This document shows, in pieces, positions 43,906-55,473 of a DNA stretch of 64,000 nucleotides. Where the stretch lies: positions 60,266,212-60,330,211 of the forward strand of contig NW_020312828.1 in assembly GCF_003265705.1 (NCBI RefSeq), given 5' to 3'. The notes below the pieces were generated by a model. The model was not told the DNA's origin, searched no databases, and saw nothing but the letters and a program-made list of their open reading frames with translations. The first letter of the stretch is position 1. Each line of letters starts with the position of its first letter. The stretch is from Callorhinus ursinus (Eukaryota > Chordata > Mammalia > Carnivora > Otariidae). The position numbers and the translations under genes are program-made.

Positions 43906-44944
43906 TTCTCTATTTTAAGCCACTACACAATTCCTGAGTTGTACAATCCCATGAATCCCCAATGATTTAAAAAGTGGGTAACATCCTGACGATTTTAATG
44001 GGCACACTAAAACGCTACACATTTTTCTGAGAACAATCAGTTCCTACCTGTCCTTCTTCTTCCTACTTTTTCCCTTCCCCCCATGCCACACAACATGTCT
44101 TTATGCCACCCAGGGGCCAAACTTCCCAACAACCTCCAACAAGGAGATCTATATCTTTAAAGGATCCACTAGAGTGACCCTGAAGCCAAGCAGGATGCGC
44201 ATAGAACTTTCTGGACAGATTCAGGCCCGGGTCAGTCTGAGCCCAAAGAGTGAAATGGGATTAAGAGCCGGGGCTGAGGGTGAGATTTAGGTACCTGAAG
44301 ATCTGGCAGAAGCCAACATGGTAAGCATGCTAGGCCACACCAGGGCCCAACGGGTCGAGTCGATATTTTTTTTTTCTAAGAACCTTGAAATAGTCCCACT
44401 TTCCTGAGGAAAGGGAACTGGAATGTGTGAGAACTGCTCATGAAGAACTTTGGCAATAGTCCTCCTAGGCAAGTCTGAGCATGTCATAATCAAGAGAGAT
44501 GGTGGCTGGCCCTCAATAAAGCAGTGGATGGGTTTCCATTGCTCTCGGCTGCCCACACACATGGCTCAGCAGGGCCTTGCTTCACCATAGTCTTACACCA
44601 ACTCATCTATCATCGATGTCGGACCTGCTCAGGCCGGGCTTCACACACAAGGACCTGCTCCTCCACTCATGCCTCAGCCAACTTGGCTTGGAGTATGTTT
44701 GGTCCCTCTGCATGAAACACTTTCAGAGACTCACCATTTCTATGTGCTACAACATTTCTGTCATATCAAAAGTGGGTTTTGCCTCTCTTTCCTTCGAAAA
44801 GGAGAATTTCCTACATTACATGTCCTCCTGACACAACCTAACTCTCTCATTCTCTACAGTGGAAAGAACGGTAAAATCAGACAAGCAAGTTTCCCTCTAG
44901 GAATGAATGAGCTTGACCACCTTACAGCATTTTTCTCTGTAAAG
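43906..44944. other. Non-coding unique stretch
   Basis: No confident repeat or exon. Overlapping small frames (44287-44992) exist on both strands but have no recognisable domain, and no splice context supports one. Confidence 0.4.
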
Positions 44945-45100
44945 TATAGAAAAATGTACCTACCTCAGAGGTTTACTCTGAAGATTAAGTAAAGAAGTGA
45001 AATAATAGTTTTCAAGTTCCTGGCTTAATGTCTGGCACCCTGAAGGCATTCAATAAATGGTGGTTGTAGTTGCTACTATTTTGATTACTATTGTGGTTGT
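44945..45100 (+). mobile_element. MIR SINE, 3' part
   Basis: 'ctacctcagaggtttactct', 'aagattaagtaaagaagtga' and 'ggcattcaataaatggtggt' match the 3' half of MIR. Confidence 0.85.
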
Positions 45101-45127
45101 TCACTTTCCTTATCTGTAAAACTGCAC

Positions 45128-45840
45128 GTTCGATCGTTCAATCAACACCGAACTACACTCCAGGGATACAATGGTGAACAAGACAGACGAGGTTCTTGCT
45201 GTCATGGAACCTTCTTCCAACAGTAGAGAAACAGACAATAATCAGGTGAATGAGCAACAAAATTTTAGAGAGTGGGATGTGCTATGAAGAAAAACATGGC
45301 AGTGAATTGGAGAATGACTGGTTAGAAATGGGAAACTACTGCAAATTCTATAATCAGAGGCAGTTTTGCTAAAAAAAAAAAAAAAAAAGAAAAACAAAAT
45401 TGTGCTGAAAACTGAATAGCAAGGAGTCAGCCAAGGAAAGAATTGGGGGTAGAGGGTTCCAGGCAGAGAGAGCAGCACGTGCAAAGGTCCTGCAGTGGGA
45501 AAAAACTTGAGGTTATTAAAGACAGGGAAGAATATCGGTGTGACAGCAGCATGATGAGCAAGGAAGAGAGTGGCTGAAATCAAGTCAGAGGAGTGGGAAA
45601 GAAGTCCAATAGAGTAGGCTAGTAGGTCATGGCAAGGAATTTGGATTTTATTCCAAGTGCGCTGGAAAGCCATTGGGAGTGTTGAAGTAGGAATGATGAG
45701 CTTTGAATCACAATTTTAAAAGATAATTTAAGCTTCAGCCTCAACCAGAAGAGGGCAAAAGTGAAAGCAAAGAAACACAATTAGACAGCTAATAATTCAG
45801 TAACCAAGGGTGAGATGATGATGGCTTGGACCACAAATGA
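45128..45840 (-). mobile_element. L2 LINE 3' region, antisense (about 0.7 kb)
   Basis: In plus-strand order: 'atacaatggtgaacaagaca', 'gcagcacgtgcaaaggtcct', 'gattttattccaagtgcgct', 'ggaaagccattgggagtgtt' and 'gatgatgatggcttggacca'. These are the reverse of the L2 3' UTR and the end of ORF2. The minus-strand frame 45242-45673 (143 codons) is translated L2 UTR with a poly-Phe from the A18 at 45371-45388; it is not a host gene. Confidence 0.88.
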
Positions 45841-45854
45841 TTCTTTCCTTCTCC

Positions 45855-45945
45855 AGGTTACTGCAAAGAATAAATGAGAGAACATAAATGCACCTGGGAC
45901 AATTCCTTGCACAGAGGATATGCTAACCAAAAATATTTTAATTCT
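45855..45945 (+). mobile_element. MIR 3' fragment
   Basis: 'tgcaaagaataaatgagaga' and 'ccttgcacagaggatatgct' match the distal MIR region. Confidence 0.55.
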
Positions 45946-46504
45946 CTTCTTTCAACTCTGTTCTCTAGCAGAGACTCAATTTCCACAAAGAACTCTAAGA
46001 GGCAGACATAACGCACGTAACTGTGAATGCCAGAGACTTGAATTCTCATCAACTGAATGTTGATACAGCAACATTATAATAAGGCCGAGCAAATGCCAAT
46101 TTAAGCCTGGTACATATTGCCTTGTGTTGCCATTTTGTTAGAAGTCCAAAAACTATTATGCTGGAACACTGTAAACTCGTTTTTAAAAAAGTAGCACAGG
46201 GATCATAATGTGTTTTGAATTCACAATCTAGGATCACCATTCTCCTCCAGCCCAAAGAGAAGATTAAAAAATTTCCAATTTAAAACTATACCAGATTTGT
46301 CTTGCAATTAATGCTGAAGGCACAATCCGGCTGTCTTGAATTAAAGCTGCATGCTTTGCTGCTATCAGCTAATGGATACTATAAAGGGTCTGTTATAAAA
46401 TAAGAGCAAGGAATACATGCTAATTGTAATTCAGATGAGGGATAAGAAATGTAAGCAGAGCCAATGAAGCTCCGGATTAGAGCATTCACGGTGAGTCAGG
46501 AAAT
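45946..46504. other. Repeat-free non-coding stretch
   Basis: No repeat or exon recognised. 46260-46460 is AT-rich with homeodomain-like sites ('tgctaattgtaattcagatg', 'cagctaatggatac') and looks like possible conserved non-coding DNA, which is unproven. Confidence 0.4.
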
Positions 46505-46770
46505 AGAAGGCAGCATCACATCATACTTAAGAATCTGGGTTCTCAAGAGTGACTTCTGGAAGGGGATCTGTCCTTCTCTCTGTATTCACCTGGGTGTGCG
46601 ACCTAGGGGAAGTCTCTTCATCTCCCTAAAAACCAGTCCCTGCACCTGTGGAAGATGAACAATAATAATACCTCTCTCATCAACTGTGGTCAAAATCACA
46701 CATGAGCATCTATTTAAAGTGTGTAGCATGATGTTTGCATAAGGTTTAAAGAAATATCAGTTATCTTTAC
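46505..46770 (+). mobile_element. MIR SINE, near full length
   Basis: 'gtgtgcgacctaggggaagt', 'ctcttcatctccctaaaaac' and 'gatgaacaataataatacct' are in MIR order. Confidence 0.8.
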
Positions 46771-47454
46771 TACCCTCCTAGTACCCTGAGGCTCAGGTGA
46801 AGGAATTGGAATTATTTATTCTGGAATTGAGAAGGCTGAGTGTGTAATTTAGATTTTTACGATGAAAATTGCCACAATGTATTGAATCCTCAAGGGCTAG
46901 ATGCTGTGCCAAGGGTGTATGTTTTAAAAAGAGAAAAAAAAATGCAGCCCCCAACATTCAGAAGCTGGCCTGGCACTCCCAGCTAGGCCTTGATAGTCTC
47001 CTATTAGGCATAAACCATCTCACAAAATACTGACCTCAGACAAGGTTGCTCTGAGACCATGATAAAACGACACAAAGCCAAGTCACTCGTAACTCTGTCC
47101 AAGCACAGACAAAAGCAAAGCCACTGTGCCTCACTAAAATAGCACACACCTCCTCTCTCCCCAGATGAATGACTGCTGTGTGTTTACCAGTTACAGCTTT
47201 ATACTCAGGCTGGTTCCACTCCCTATAGATAAGCTTTATTGAGATGCACAACCATAGAGTTGCCTCTGCTTTCTGACAGTATCTAATCTAGAGCAAACCC
47301 TTCCCCAAATGTCCCACCCAAAGCCCAAATTCTCTAACAGTTTCTTTCTAACGCCCTATTATGAGACATTCCTACAATTGCCAAAGTGTATGTCCTCCTC
47401 CACTGCAACAAATAATAAATCCAACTTGTTTAACTGCAACTGTTTTCCCAGGGT
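46771..47454. other. Non-coding unique stretch
   Basis: Nothing recognised apart from a short L2-like hint at 46880-46925. Confidence 0.4.
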
Positions 47455-47630
47455 TCTTCAGCTGAAGTGCATTAATCCTTAAACAACCCTGAAAGGCATG
47501 TATCTCAACTCCACAGCAAAGGAAACTGAGGCTCAAGGCAATTAAGGAACTTGCCCAAGATCCTCCACATAGCAAATGACAGAGAACAGACTGGAGGTCA
47601 GGTCTGTTCCACTGCCAACTCCAGGCTCAT
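47455..47630 (-). mobile_element. MIR SINE, antisense
   Basis: 'gcaaaggaaactgaggctca', 'aaggaacttgcccaagatcc' and 'ggaggtcaggtctgttccac' are in antisense MIR order. Confidence 0.88.
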
Positions 47631-47881
47631 AAATGCCTCAATTTCATCCTAGGCTTAAACGGTGATCACACTTTGTGTACGGTCCAACGGATGATGAAGC
47701 AAGAAAAAATTGTCAAGGAGCAACAGGATGGATTCCATGGGGCTTTCTTAATAGAAGAGGTATCATAAATGTTGGAAAGGGGAGCTAATTTTCCTACCAA
47801 CGGAAGAGTATTCTTTTTAATTAAAATATATTAAGATGATATAAAAGTAAAGGCAGATATATTTTGACTTTAGAAAACGTT

Positions 47882-48046
47882 GGGACGCCTGGGTGGCTCA
47901 GTTGGTTAAGCGTCTGCCTTCGGCTCAGCTCATGATCCCAGAGTCCTGGGATCGAGTCCTGCATCGGGCTCTCTGCTCCGCGGGGAGCCTGCTTCTCCCT
48001 CTGCCTCTGTCTCTCATGAATAAATAAATAAAAATCTTAAAAAAAA
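47882..48046 (+). mobile_element. CAN-SINE (tRNA-Lys derived)
   Basis: 'acgcctgggtggctcagttg', 'tcctgggatcgagtcctgc', 'ctccgcggggagcctgcttc' and 'taaataaataaaaatctta'. Short TSD 'tagaaaacgtt' (47871-47881) and 'tagaaaatgtt' (48047-48057), one mismatch. The CT-rich middle is shorter than in the other full copies. Confidence 0.96.
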
Positions 48047-48057
48047 TAGAAAATGTT

Positions 48058-48919
48058 GAGCAGGACAGATTGGGGGAGAGAGAGGACGCTGTCACACCCT
48101 GCAACTCTGTTCTGTTATTGATTCAGAAATAGCGCTCTGTAACTGAATGGTACCTATGTTAGGAACAAAGATATGGAAGCCGTTAGGAGTGATGTTATCC
48201 TCCAAATGATTGGAAATATTTCATACAAACAAGAAATAATTATTTTTACATTTCAAATTTATCTTAGTAATTGGATAATATAAGATTTAGTTTAATCATT
48301 TTCAGGCAGAAAGGGAAAAACTGGCCAGTGAACATTTAATGGGAAAATATATAGCTTGCACAATTTAAAAATAAAATCTGACAGTTTGCATGCTTAGCAC
48401 CTTTCATGTAAGAATTTCAGAGTGTTTTGTAAAATGAATTATACCTCCTTCCCTTCCCCCACCATCCCTGAAGAAGCTTTATTTTACAACTGCAAGAAAA
48501 GCCTCGTGAAAGCATGACAAATCTTGCATGCCCAGAGATGTAGGGGTATGCTCTGAGTTCAAAGGAGGGCTTGGGTTGATCTTTTAAACAGGAGCCCACT
48601 CACATATGTTAGCCAGTCTCCAGGGCAGCAAAGCCCCTCTTTTTGGACCTGCTCTCCTCCCCTCACCCTATACCCACCTCAGTCACTTTAACCCCTTTGC
48701 CCTCCTCCTGGAGGACCCCACATCTTCTTTCCTTCAACTCAGGGAGTTGGTTTTTCAGTTCTATCTGGTTTCCTTTGAATATTCCCTGAGAAATGATGAG
48801 GAAGGAGCAGTTTCACAGGGGAGGCAGGCTTTGACAATCAGGTCTTTGGAGAGGGCATCTGCAAGAAAATAAGACTTTTCTGTGGCCACATAGGCTTCCT
48901 CTTAGTCACCTAAGGACGT
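48058..48919. other. Non-coding unique stretch
   Basis: No repeat or exon recognised. The 88-codon plus-strand frame at 48606 has no domain. Confidence 0.4.
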
Positions 48920-51345
48920 CATCTGAAGGAAGACTTCCTTTAGAAGGTGATGTTTGAGCAGTCTGAAGGAACTGAGGAGGCAAGTGAAGGAAAGGAATAT
49001 TCCTAGGCAGATGGAATACAAGAATAAAGGCCTTGAGCCAGGAGGGTATCTAGAGTGCTTGGGTGTGGCTGAAGAGGAAAGCGTCGGTACAGGTACAGAA
49101 GAGTAGCAGAGAGGTCAGTGTGGAACAGGAGCAGACAGGTTGGGTAGGATCTTGTGGGTCACTATAAGGACCCTGGCTTTTCTTCAGATGCAGACACTGG
49201 AATTTTTTAGAACAGGAGTAACATCACCTTAAAATTTAAAGGAATCAATGGTGTTTGCAAGCATAGACTAAAGGGAGGTCAAAGTGGAAGTAGAGAGTTC
49301 ACTGAGAAGTTTATTGCAACCATCTCTGTAAAAGATGATCATGGCCTGGACCATCATCTTCAGAGGGGAGGGTGGAAAAAGTATCAGGAGCCTGAATATA
49401 TTTTGAAGGAAGAGCCAATGATATTTGCTGACAGAATGGATGTGGGGCATGAGAGAGTTGAAGGTGACTCCAAGCATTTGGCCTGAACAACTCGGAGAAT
49501 AGAACTGTCACTGACTGAGATGGGAGAGACTGAAGGTGCAGCACTTTGGGAAGGAAGGATCAGAGGTGCACTTGTAGGGATGTTCCGTTTGAGATGTCTC
49601 TTAGAAATCCAAGGAGCGATGCCCAGGAGGCATTTGGATATACAAATCTGGAGTCTGTAGACAGGTTGAAGCCACAATAAAAAATTAGGTGCTGTCAGCG
49701 TATTGACAATATGTGGAATCACGAACTAGAGGAGAGCACCGAGGTAAGGGGTGCAGGTGACAGAGGTAAGAGAACCAAGAGCTAAGCCCATGAGATGTTG
49801 GGGAGATACAGAGGAATCTGCAGAGGAAACAGGAGGAGGTGAAAATAATGACAGGAAAAGACCCAGAATATGAGTATCCTGGAAGCCAAGTGAAAAAGAC
49901 AATTTCAAGGAGAAGCAAGTGATTGCTGTGTCTAACGTCCCTGATGGGTCAAGAGTAGCCACTGAAAGTTGACCAATGGATTTAGGGATGTGAGGTCAGT
50001 GGCATCCTTGAAGAAAACAGTTTCTTTGACATGATGGAGGCTTTTTTCAGAGAAGTAACAGTACATTTGTATGCTGGAAAGAATAACTCAGGAGCAGCAG
50101 AGAAATTACTGATATGAGAAGGAGCATTGCCGAAGCAAGTCCTTGAGCAGTAGGAGAGGAAACAGAATTCAGCACACACACGGAGTGGCTGTCCTTAGAT
50201 AGGGGCATGGGCATTTTCCCTCTACAGTAACAGGAGGGAAGGGAGAATGTATCACTACAGATGCTGGGAGGCAGGTAAATGTGGTGGTGGTCCATGGGAA
50301 GTTACCTTTTGTTTCTATGTTCTCGGTAAAAATAGGAATCAAATTCATCTCTGGTGACACAGATGTACTAGAGGTTTGAAAAGAAAAGAAAAGGTATAAT
50401 ATACTTGTCCAGAACAACAGAATGGATAAGTGAAGAAATGTAGAATGATTTCCGGGAAGCGTTAGATATTCACCTAAGGCTCGGGGCCATTGTGTCTGTG
50501 TGTGCGCGCTTTCCAGCCACATCAACGCATGGATACAGGCATAGAACAGGCAGAGAGTTCTATTTAACCAAGGTTGGGGTTCAGCCACATGAGTGCAAGG
50601 AAGTAAGAAGGGCAAGAGAATTGAGAGTACGTGCAAGATAATGGCTATAATGACTGGCTGCGGTATTTGAGTTGGGAAGGGAGGCATATGATTAGAAGGA
50701 AGGGTGAGGAATAAGGTGATAGGATGGATGGGTTGTAGAATGAGTCAAGAATAGGAGGGAGGGAAAAGGAAAAGGTAGTAGGATCAATAGGTTGCAGGTC
50801 CCAGAGAGTTCAAGGAGTGATGGTGTCAGGCTGTTAGGGGAAGTAAGCTGGAAAGATAAGAAGTTGGGGTCAGATGACGAGATGCTTAAAACTGAAATTA
50901 TGGGTGGGTTGTATGACGTCTAGACTCTAGAGCATAACCCTGGGAGGGAGTGGTTGAGGGAGTGGGTCAGAGGAATTGTGCGGGCATGAGATCACTGGAA
51001 GAAAGGCGTTCAGGGAACGAAGGGGCCACGATATTGGAAGTACCATCTAGATATTAAAAATGAGCCAGGGTGAAGTCTTCAACAAGTAGACAGGAGTGGC
51101 CCGGGCTGTCTACAGAAGGCTACAACAAACACAGTGGCAGGTGAGATTGTCTGATGACAAGAGAGTCAAAGCTGCAGGGGTTTGGGGAGGAGGGAGGGAG
51201 AATGAATGGCTTAGAAATGGAAATGGTGGACTAGGAAGACACCAGCTGTACCTCTCAGCCCCAGTGCACAAGAGATCAGGGAGGAGAGGAACCACTACCA
51301 CAGGGGGCTGCCGGGAGAGCAGTGTGCTTGAGGAGGTCCAGGTTT
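48920..51345 (-). mobile_element. Long L2 LINE relic with decayed ORF2, antisense
   Basis: The plus strand reads as reversed L2 over more than 1.7 kb: 'gaaggtgatgtttgagcagt', 'ttattgcaaccatctctg', 'atgtggggcatgagagagtt', 'ctggaagccaagtgaaaaag' and 'agtaacaggagggaaggga'. The minus strand keeps pieces of the CR1-type ORF2 in several frames. 50169-50687 contains 'FPPVTVEGKCPCP'. 49929-49953 encodes 'LDPSGTLDT', where the family has its first catalytic-Asp box. 49688-49702 encodes 'YADST', where the active-site YADD box belongs. 49384-49722 contains 'SKRHLKRNIPTSAPLILP'. Frameshifts and the lost second Asp make it inactive. Beyond about 50700 the identification weakens. Confidence 0.85.
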
Positions 51346-51358
51346 AGGTCAGTCTGGT

Positions 51359-51425
51359 GCACACAGGCGCACGCACACACGTGCACACGCGCTTGCACAT
51401 CTCTCACACACACAAATACACACAA
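51359..51425. repeat. CA-rich low-complexity tract
   Basis: About 65 bp of imperfect CA/CG alternation ('cgcacgcacacacgtgcaca' and similar). Confidence 0.85.
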
Positions 51426-51653
51426 GGAAACATACAGATGGGTGCATGCTTACATGGATGGATGTTACAGTATGTGAAATATAGTTCAATAAAGCTTTTT
51501 TTTTTTTTTTTTAAGGAAGCATATAGAGATCTTTAACAGCAGGGAAATCAGACCCATTTTAGGGGAGGTCAAAAAAAAATCTTTCTAAGAAAGTATCTAA
51601 TGGGGATGTCTCAATATGAAAAACCTCTTATATTCTTAGCACGTAATGATATT
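51426..51653. other. Short unassigned spacer with T-tract
   Basis: A T-tract lies at about 51496-51513 after 'caataaagc'. No element was recognised from it. Confidence 0.4.
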
Positions 51654-51665
51654 ACCCTTCCTTCC

Positions 51666-51853
51666 TTTTTTTTTTTTTAAGATTTTATTTATTTATTTGT
51701 CAGAGAGAGAGAGAGCGCACAAGCAGGGGGAGCAGCAGAAGCAGAGGGAGAAGCAGGTTCCCCGCAGAGCAGAGAGCCCAATGTGGGGTTCAATCCCAGG
51801 ACTCTGGAATCATGACCTGAGCCGAGGGCAGAGGCCTAATGACTGAGGCGCCC
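51666..51853 (-). mobile_element. CAN-SINE (tRNA-Lys derived)
   Basis: Poly-T, 'aagattttatttatttattt', a GA-rich block, 'gagcagagagcccaatgtgg', 'gaatcatgacctgagccgag' and 'taatgactgaggcgcc'. Possible TSD 'cccttccttcc' (51655-51665) and 'ccctttccctc' (51854-51864). More diverged than the copy at 39121. Confidence 0.95.
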
Positions 51854-51864
51854 CCCTTTCCCTC

Positions 51865-52516
51865 TTTTGAATTCACAGGGCTCTCTTTGAATTTCATTCA
51901 TGGCCCTTCCATCATACTCATGTGAGTATCTGTCTACGAGATTGGAAGGCCCCTGAGGGCCTGGAGAATGTCTCCCAGTTTGATGTAGTGTCATGTCCAA
52001 ACACTGGAGACCCAAACAATATCTCTTTAAATGTGTTGAATTCATTTAAATATTTATTACTTCAAAGTATCAAGGTAACACCTACTATATTCAAATAAAA
52101 AGTAAATTAGAGTATTTTATTAATTGTCATTAACCAATAATCATCTTAGAGTCAGAGACTGAGAAAGAAATGGTCAAATAAATATCAAGAATGTGTCCAA
52201 TATGCAACTTTTAGAATTATATGGTGAAAAAAACTAGTATATAATTGCCAAGAAAGCTATTTAAAGCAGAAATACGAGATTAAAAATGCCAAAGGTGTAA
52301 ACAACTTTAATCTGCTGATTTATTACATGTGTCTCTTAGAGCCAAGTTTTATTTTAAGATTAGATCTCAGATATTTTCACTGTGTTGCCACAAATGAAAC
52401 CAAAATTTTCTAAACTCAGACGCTATACATTTTTTGTCTTTTAGATGTCACTTCATCTTTTCTCAAACCAAGTTCATTTCTGTAACTTATGTATTGTGAA
52501 AAAAACATGTATGTGG

Positions 52517-52570
<54 letters not shown>

Positions 52571-53570
52571 GAAATCATTTAGGGACTTTTTAATTCTAAA
52601 AGGCACTATAACAATGCTTACCCGTGTCTGCATTCCATCAACAGACCACATTAGGGAACAGGCTGGCTCTAGAAATAAATAAAGGTTACTTTTTTATTTT
52701 TAGAACAGCAAACATGGCTTTAACTAACAGAGATGATTCAGGGCCACTTGCTGAGGAAAATCATCCTTTCAATCATAGGTGGAGGTGTGAAAGTGTATTA
52801 TGGACCCCATATTGCACACCGGACCCAATTACCTGGAACTCTTTCCCCTCTTACAAGCTACATTCTACTTGGGTTTCTATACATACCTAATTCTGACTGC
52901 TAACTTAATCCTCTGGCTATATAAGGGGGCAGGCACAATAAAAACTCAAGGTCCAATCAGTTATTTAAGAAATGATTCACTACCAAAGGTAGTGGCTTCT
53001 GAATACATCTATGTTCTCAAACGTTCCAGCAAGGCTTTGCTCCCTCTATTCCTAAGAAACAGTTCTCCAGTTACACCACCATGAAATGTGACCTTTCACT
53101 CCAGCCGGCACTGAAGGCTAGCCACAATCATTAAAAAAGTACAGGTGTGCTGACAATTCAAGCCAACTCAACAGTGGCAGGGTATGAGACTGGGTAGATG
53201 AGAAGGGGAAATTTAGAGGAAAGCTTGCACAAAATTGAATCCTTAATACAATCTTAATAACGTGAGCTCCTTAAGCCAAATATTTGGCCTCCACACCTCC
53301 CCCATGAAATATGATTGACTGAGAGCTTATATGAAACTGCAGTTTAGGGATATTGTAAGTTTTTAATGTATGAAGTACAAGTATTTGCAGCATGTATGGC
53401 TTGTCCAATTTGACTCTGCTTTATCTCCTTCAGCATTTTGTCCCCAAACGGATGGGGGGTGGGGTGTGTCACTGGCCGGTGACCATTAACAACTGGAGAA
53501 GTTTCAAACTGTCCTGGTGACCGAGAAAGGGCTGAACAAGGACCAGTGATGAGAAGCAGAAGGTGGATTT
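51865..53570. other. Non-coding AT-rich stretch
   Basis: No gene or confident dispersed repeat apart from the (TA)n tract. Small frames at 52624-53084 lack domains. Confidence 0.4.
52516..52567. repeat. (GT)n(TA)21 microsatellite
   Basis: A short GT run is followed by 42 bp of uninterrupted TA (52526-52567). Confidence 0.97.
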
Positions 53571-53579
53571 CTTTTCCTC

Positions 53580-53760
53580 CTATGGAAGGACTTCATTAGA
53601 GGTGCTAAAAGAACAATAGGCTTTCTTGAGAAGGTTTCTGTAACAGGAAGTGCTCCGGAGACAGTGAGTGGTAAGATATCTTGGGTGGCTTAGACTAGAT
53701 GACCTGAAAGACTTATTCAAGTTCCAAGGTTTTATTCCAGATCCCCGGGCAAGGCGCTGT
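53580..53760 (+). mobile_element. Possible L3/CR1 relic
   Basis: 'gcttagactagatgacctga' followed by 'caagttccaaggttttattc' resembles the 3' end of L3/CR1 elements ('ggactagatgacctctaag'). The upstream part is too diverged to align by eye. Confidence 0.45.
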
Positions 53761-53799
53761 ACTGGGGTTGGTAGGGTTCCCATTGTCCAATAGTGCCCT

Positions 53800-54150
53800 C
53801 CTTCCTCTCACCTCTGAAACTTTGTACATCCCATTCCCTCTGCCTGGGCACCCTTCCACCCCCTTACCCCTTCAGATGTGAGCTTCTAAGTCACCTCCTT
53901 CTTCCTTTACTTCCTCCTAGGGAAGCCTTTGCTGTCCCAACAGATTTGGGCCAGGTATTTTTCTTTGGGCCAGGTATCCTTTCCTTGGGGCACTCCAAAT
54001 CTCCCCTGTCATTGCACTTACTCTACCCAACTGGCATTCTTGAAGTGTAGGGAATGTGTGTGTTATAATTGCATGCCCCTCACCGCACAAGACCTACAGC
54101 AGAGCCAGTTCTCAATGAATGTACGTGAAATGACTGAATTACTTTGTTAT
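53800..54150 (+). mobile_element. L2 LINE 3' end
   Basis: 'cattccctctgcctgggcac', 'cccttcagatgtgagcttct', 'cctagggaagcctttgctgt', 'cagagccagttctcaatgaa' and 'tgtacgtgaaatgactgaat' run in L2 3' UTR order. The plus-strand frames at 53793-54153 are translations of it. Confidence 0.85.
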
Positions 54151-55191
54151 TGAAATCCTGCTGCGTCTTCCCCAGAAATCCATTGCACCTAGAAATAGTT
54201 GAACCAGAGATACTTTACCTTGCTTAGTCATACCATTTTATGTGTCTCAAGCCCTTTTCCTACCCAAGAAGTGCTCCTAATAGAACATTGGTACCATTCA
54301 TGTGCTGTAGGAACATTTGCGTGCTATCAGATCACAAAGGGGTCTTCAGGCTAAAGCAGTTAATTAATACCTGCCGAGGATGCATATGTTTTAAAGGCCA
54401 CTTAAACAAGTGAGTAAGTCCATTCACAGCAAAACTGTTTGTATGGCCACCATCTATATGACCCGAGTTGTCAGTTTGGGTGGGGCTAACTGAGTTCTAA
54501 TTAAGGATCGTGATGATGCTAGTCCCAGGGAGAACCTTGCCAGTGCCAGGCTCCACGAGTAAATCTATGGATGTCACAGTCCTGTTAGAAAATGCTCTGA
54601 ATGACTGGGACGTACTGGGACGTACAAGACACCTTGCTCAGCCACTTCCTGCAACTGCCTACCAGGGCTAATGGGCATAAATCAGAAACTGTGGTGAGCA
54701 TGTGGACATCAATCTAAGATGCATAATTAAAAGAAGATAGTTCAAACCACTTTTCCACATGATGTGAAACCCCTCCATTAACCTTAACTGATTTAAGAGG
54801 GAAAGAACACACTCAATATTGAATAGTTTAAGTGACTACGGTGTTCTGTAGTTCCAATCTACAATTTCATCACTTCCCATCTACTGTCATTTTTTGAACT
54901 ATGACTTTTGTATGCCTGCTGGGTGCAAACTACTTTAGTCGTCGGAAGCCCAGTAAGTGTAGGTTGTTGATGAGAAGAATCAGACAATCCATGCCAGTTA
55001 CCCCCAGCTTCATGACCAAAGATGAGACCTGTCCACAGGTAACAATCCTATGGCCAGCCTCCAGCCACCACCCCACTTCCTGATAAATCGGTCTTCCTAC
55101 TCAACCACAATATTCCCTACGCTTACCATCTACCTCAACACCCATCACAAAAAAGATCCTACCCTCATTTTTACTTGACTGTGGCTTACCT
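54151..55191. other. Non-coding unique stretch
   Basis: No repeat or exon recognised. A 10-bp unit 'actgggacgt' is exactly doubled at 54604-54623. Confidence 0.4.
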
Positions 55192-55256
55192 CAACCAATG
55201 GTTTCTCAAACTTTAATGCACTTAGGAATCACCTGGAGATTTTATAAAATGCAGAT
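55192..55256 (-). mobile_element. MER5A DNA transposon, left part (split by SINE)
   Basis: 'ggtttctcaaactttaatgc' and 'ttaggaatcacctggagatt' are antisense MER5A. The element continues at 55474 after the SINE. Confidence 0.8.
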
Positions 55257-55262
55257 TTTTAT

Positions 55263-55408
55263 GGGCGCCTGGGTGGCTCAGTCCGTTAAGCATCTGCCTT
55301 CGGGTCAGGTCGTGATCCCAGGGTCCTGGGATCGAGCCCCATGTTGGGGTCTCTGATCAGCGTGGAGCCTCCTTCTCCTCTCCCTCTGCCTGACACTCTG
55401 CCTGCTTG

Positions 55409-55443
<35 letters not shown>

Positions 55444-55473
55444 AAATAAAATCTTTAAAAAAATAAAATAAAA
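55263..55473 (+). mobile_element. CAN-SINE inserted in MER5A
   Basis: 'gggcgcctgggtggctcagt', 'gggtcctgggatcgagcccc', a (CT)n block at 55409-55441, 'gtcaaataaaatctttaaaa' and an (AAAAT)n tail. TSD 'taaaatgcagat' at 55245-55256 and 55474-55485, identical over 12 bp; the first copy is followed by 6 extra bases before the SINE head. Confidence 0.97.

Noticed and set aside
44287..44992. Cluster of overlapping 60-107 codon frames on both strands
   Set aside because: No recognisable family, no consistent reading frame and no promoter or splice signals; consistent with chance in a GC-richer patch.
45242..45673. 143-codon minus-strand frame with poly-Phe
   Set aside because: Translation of an antisense L2 3' region and an A18 tract.
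50169..50687. Longest open frame in the window (172 codons, minus strand)
   Set aside because: It is a decayed piece of L2 ORF2 within a longer antisense L2; neighbouring pieces are in other frames with stops between them.
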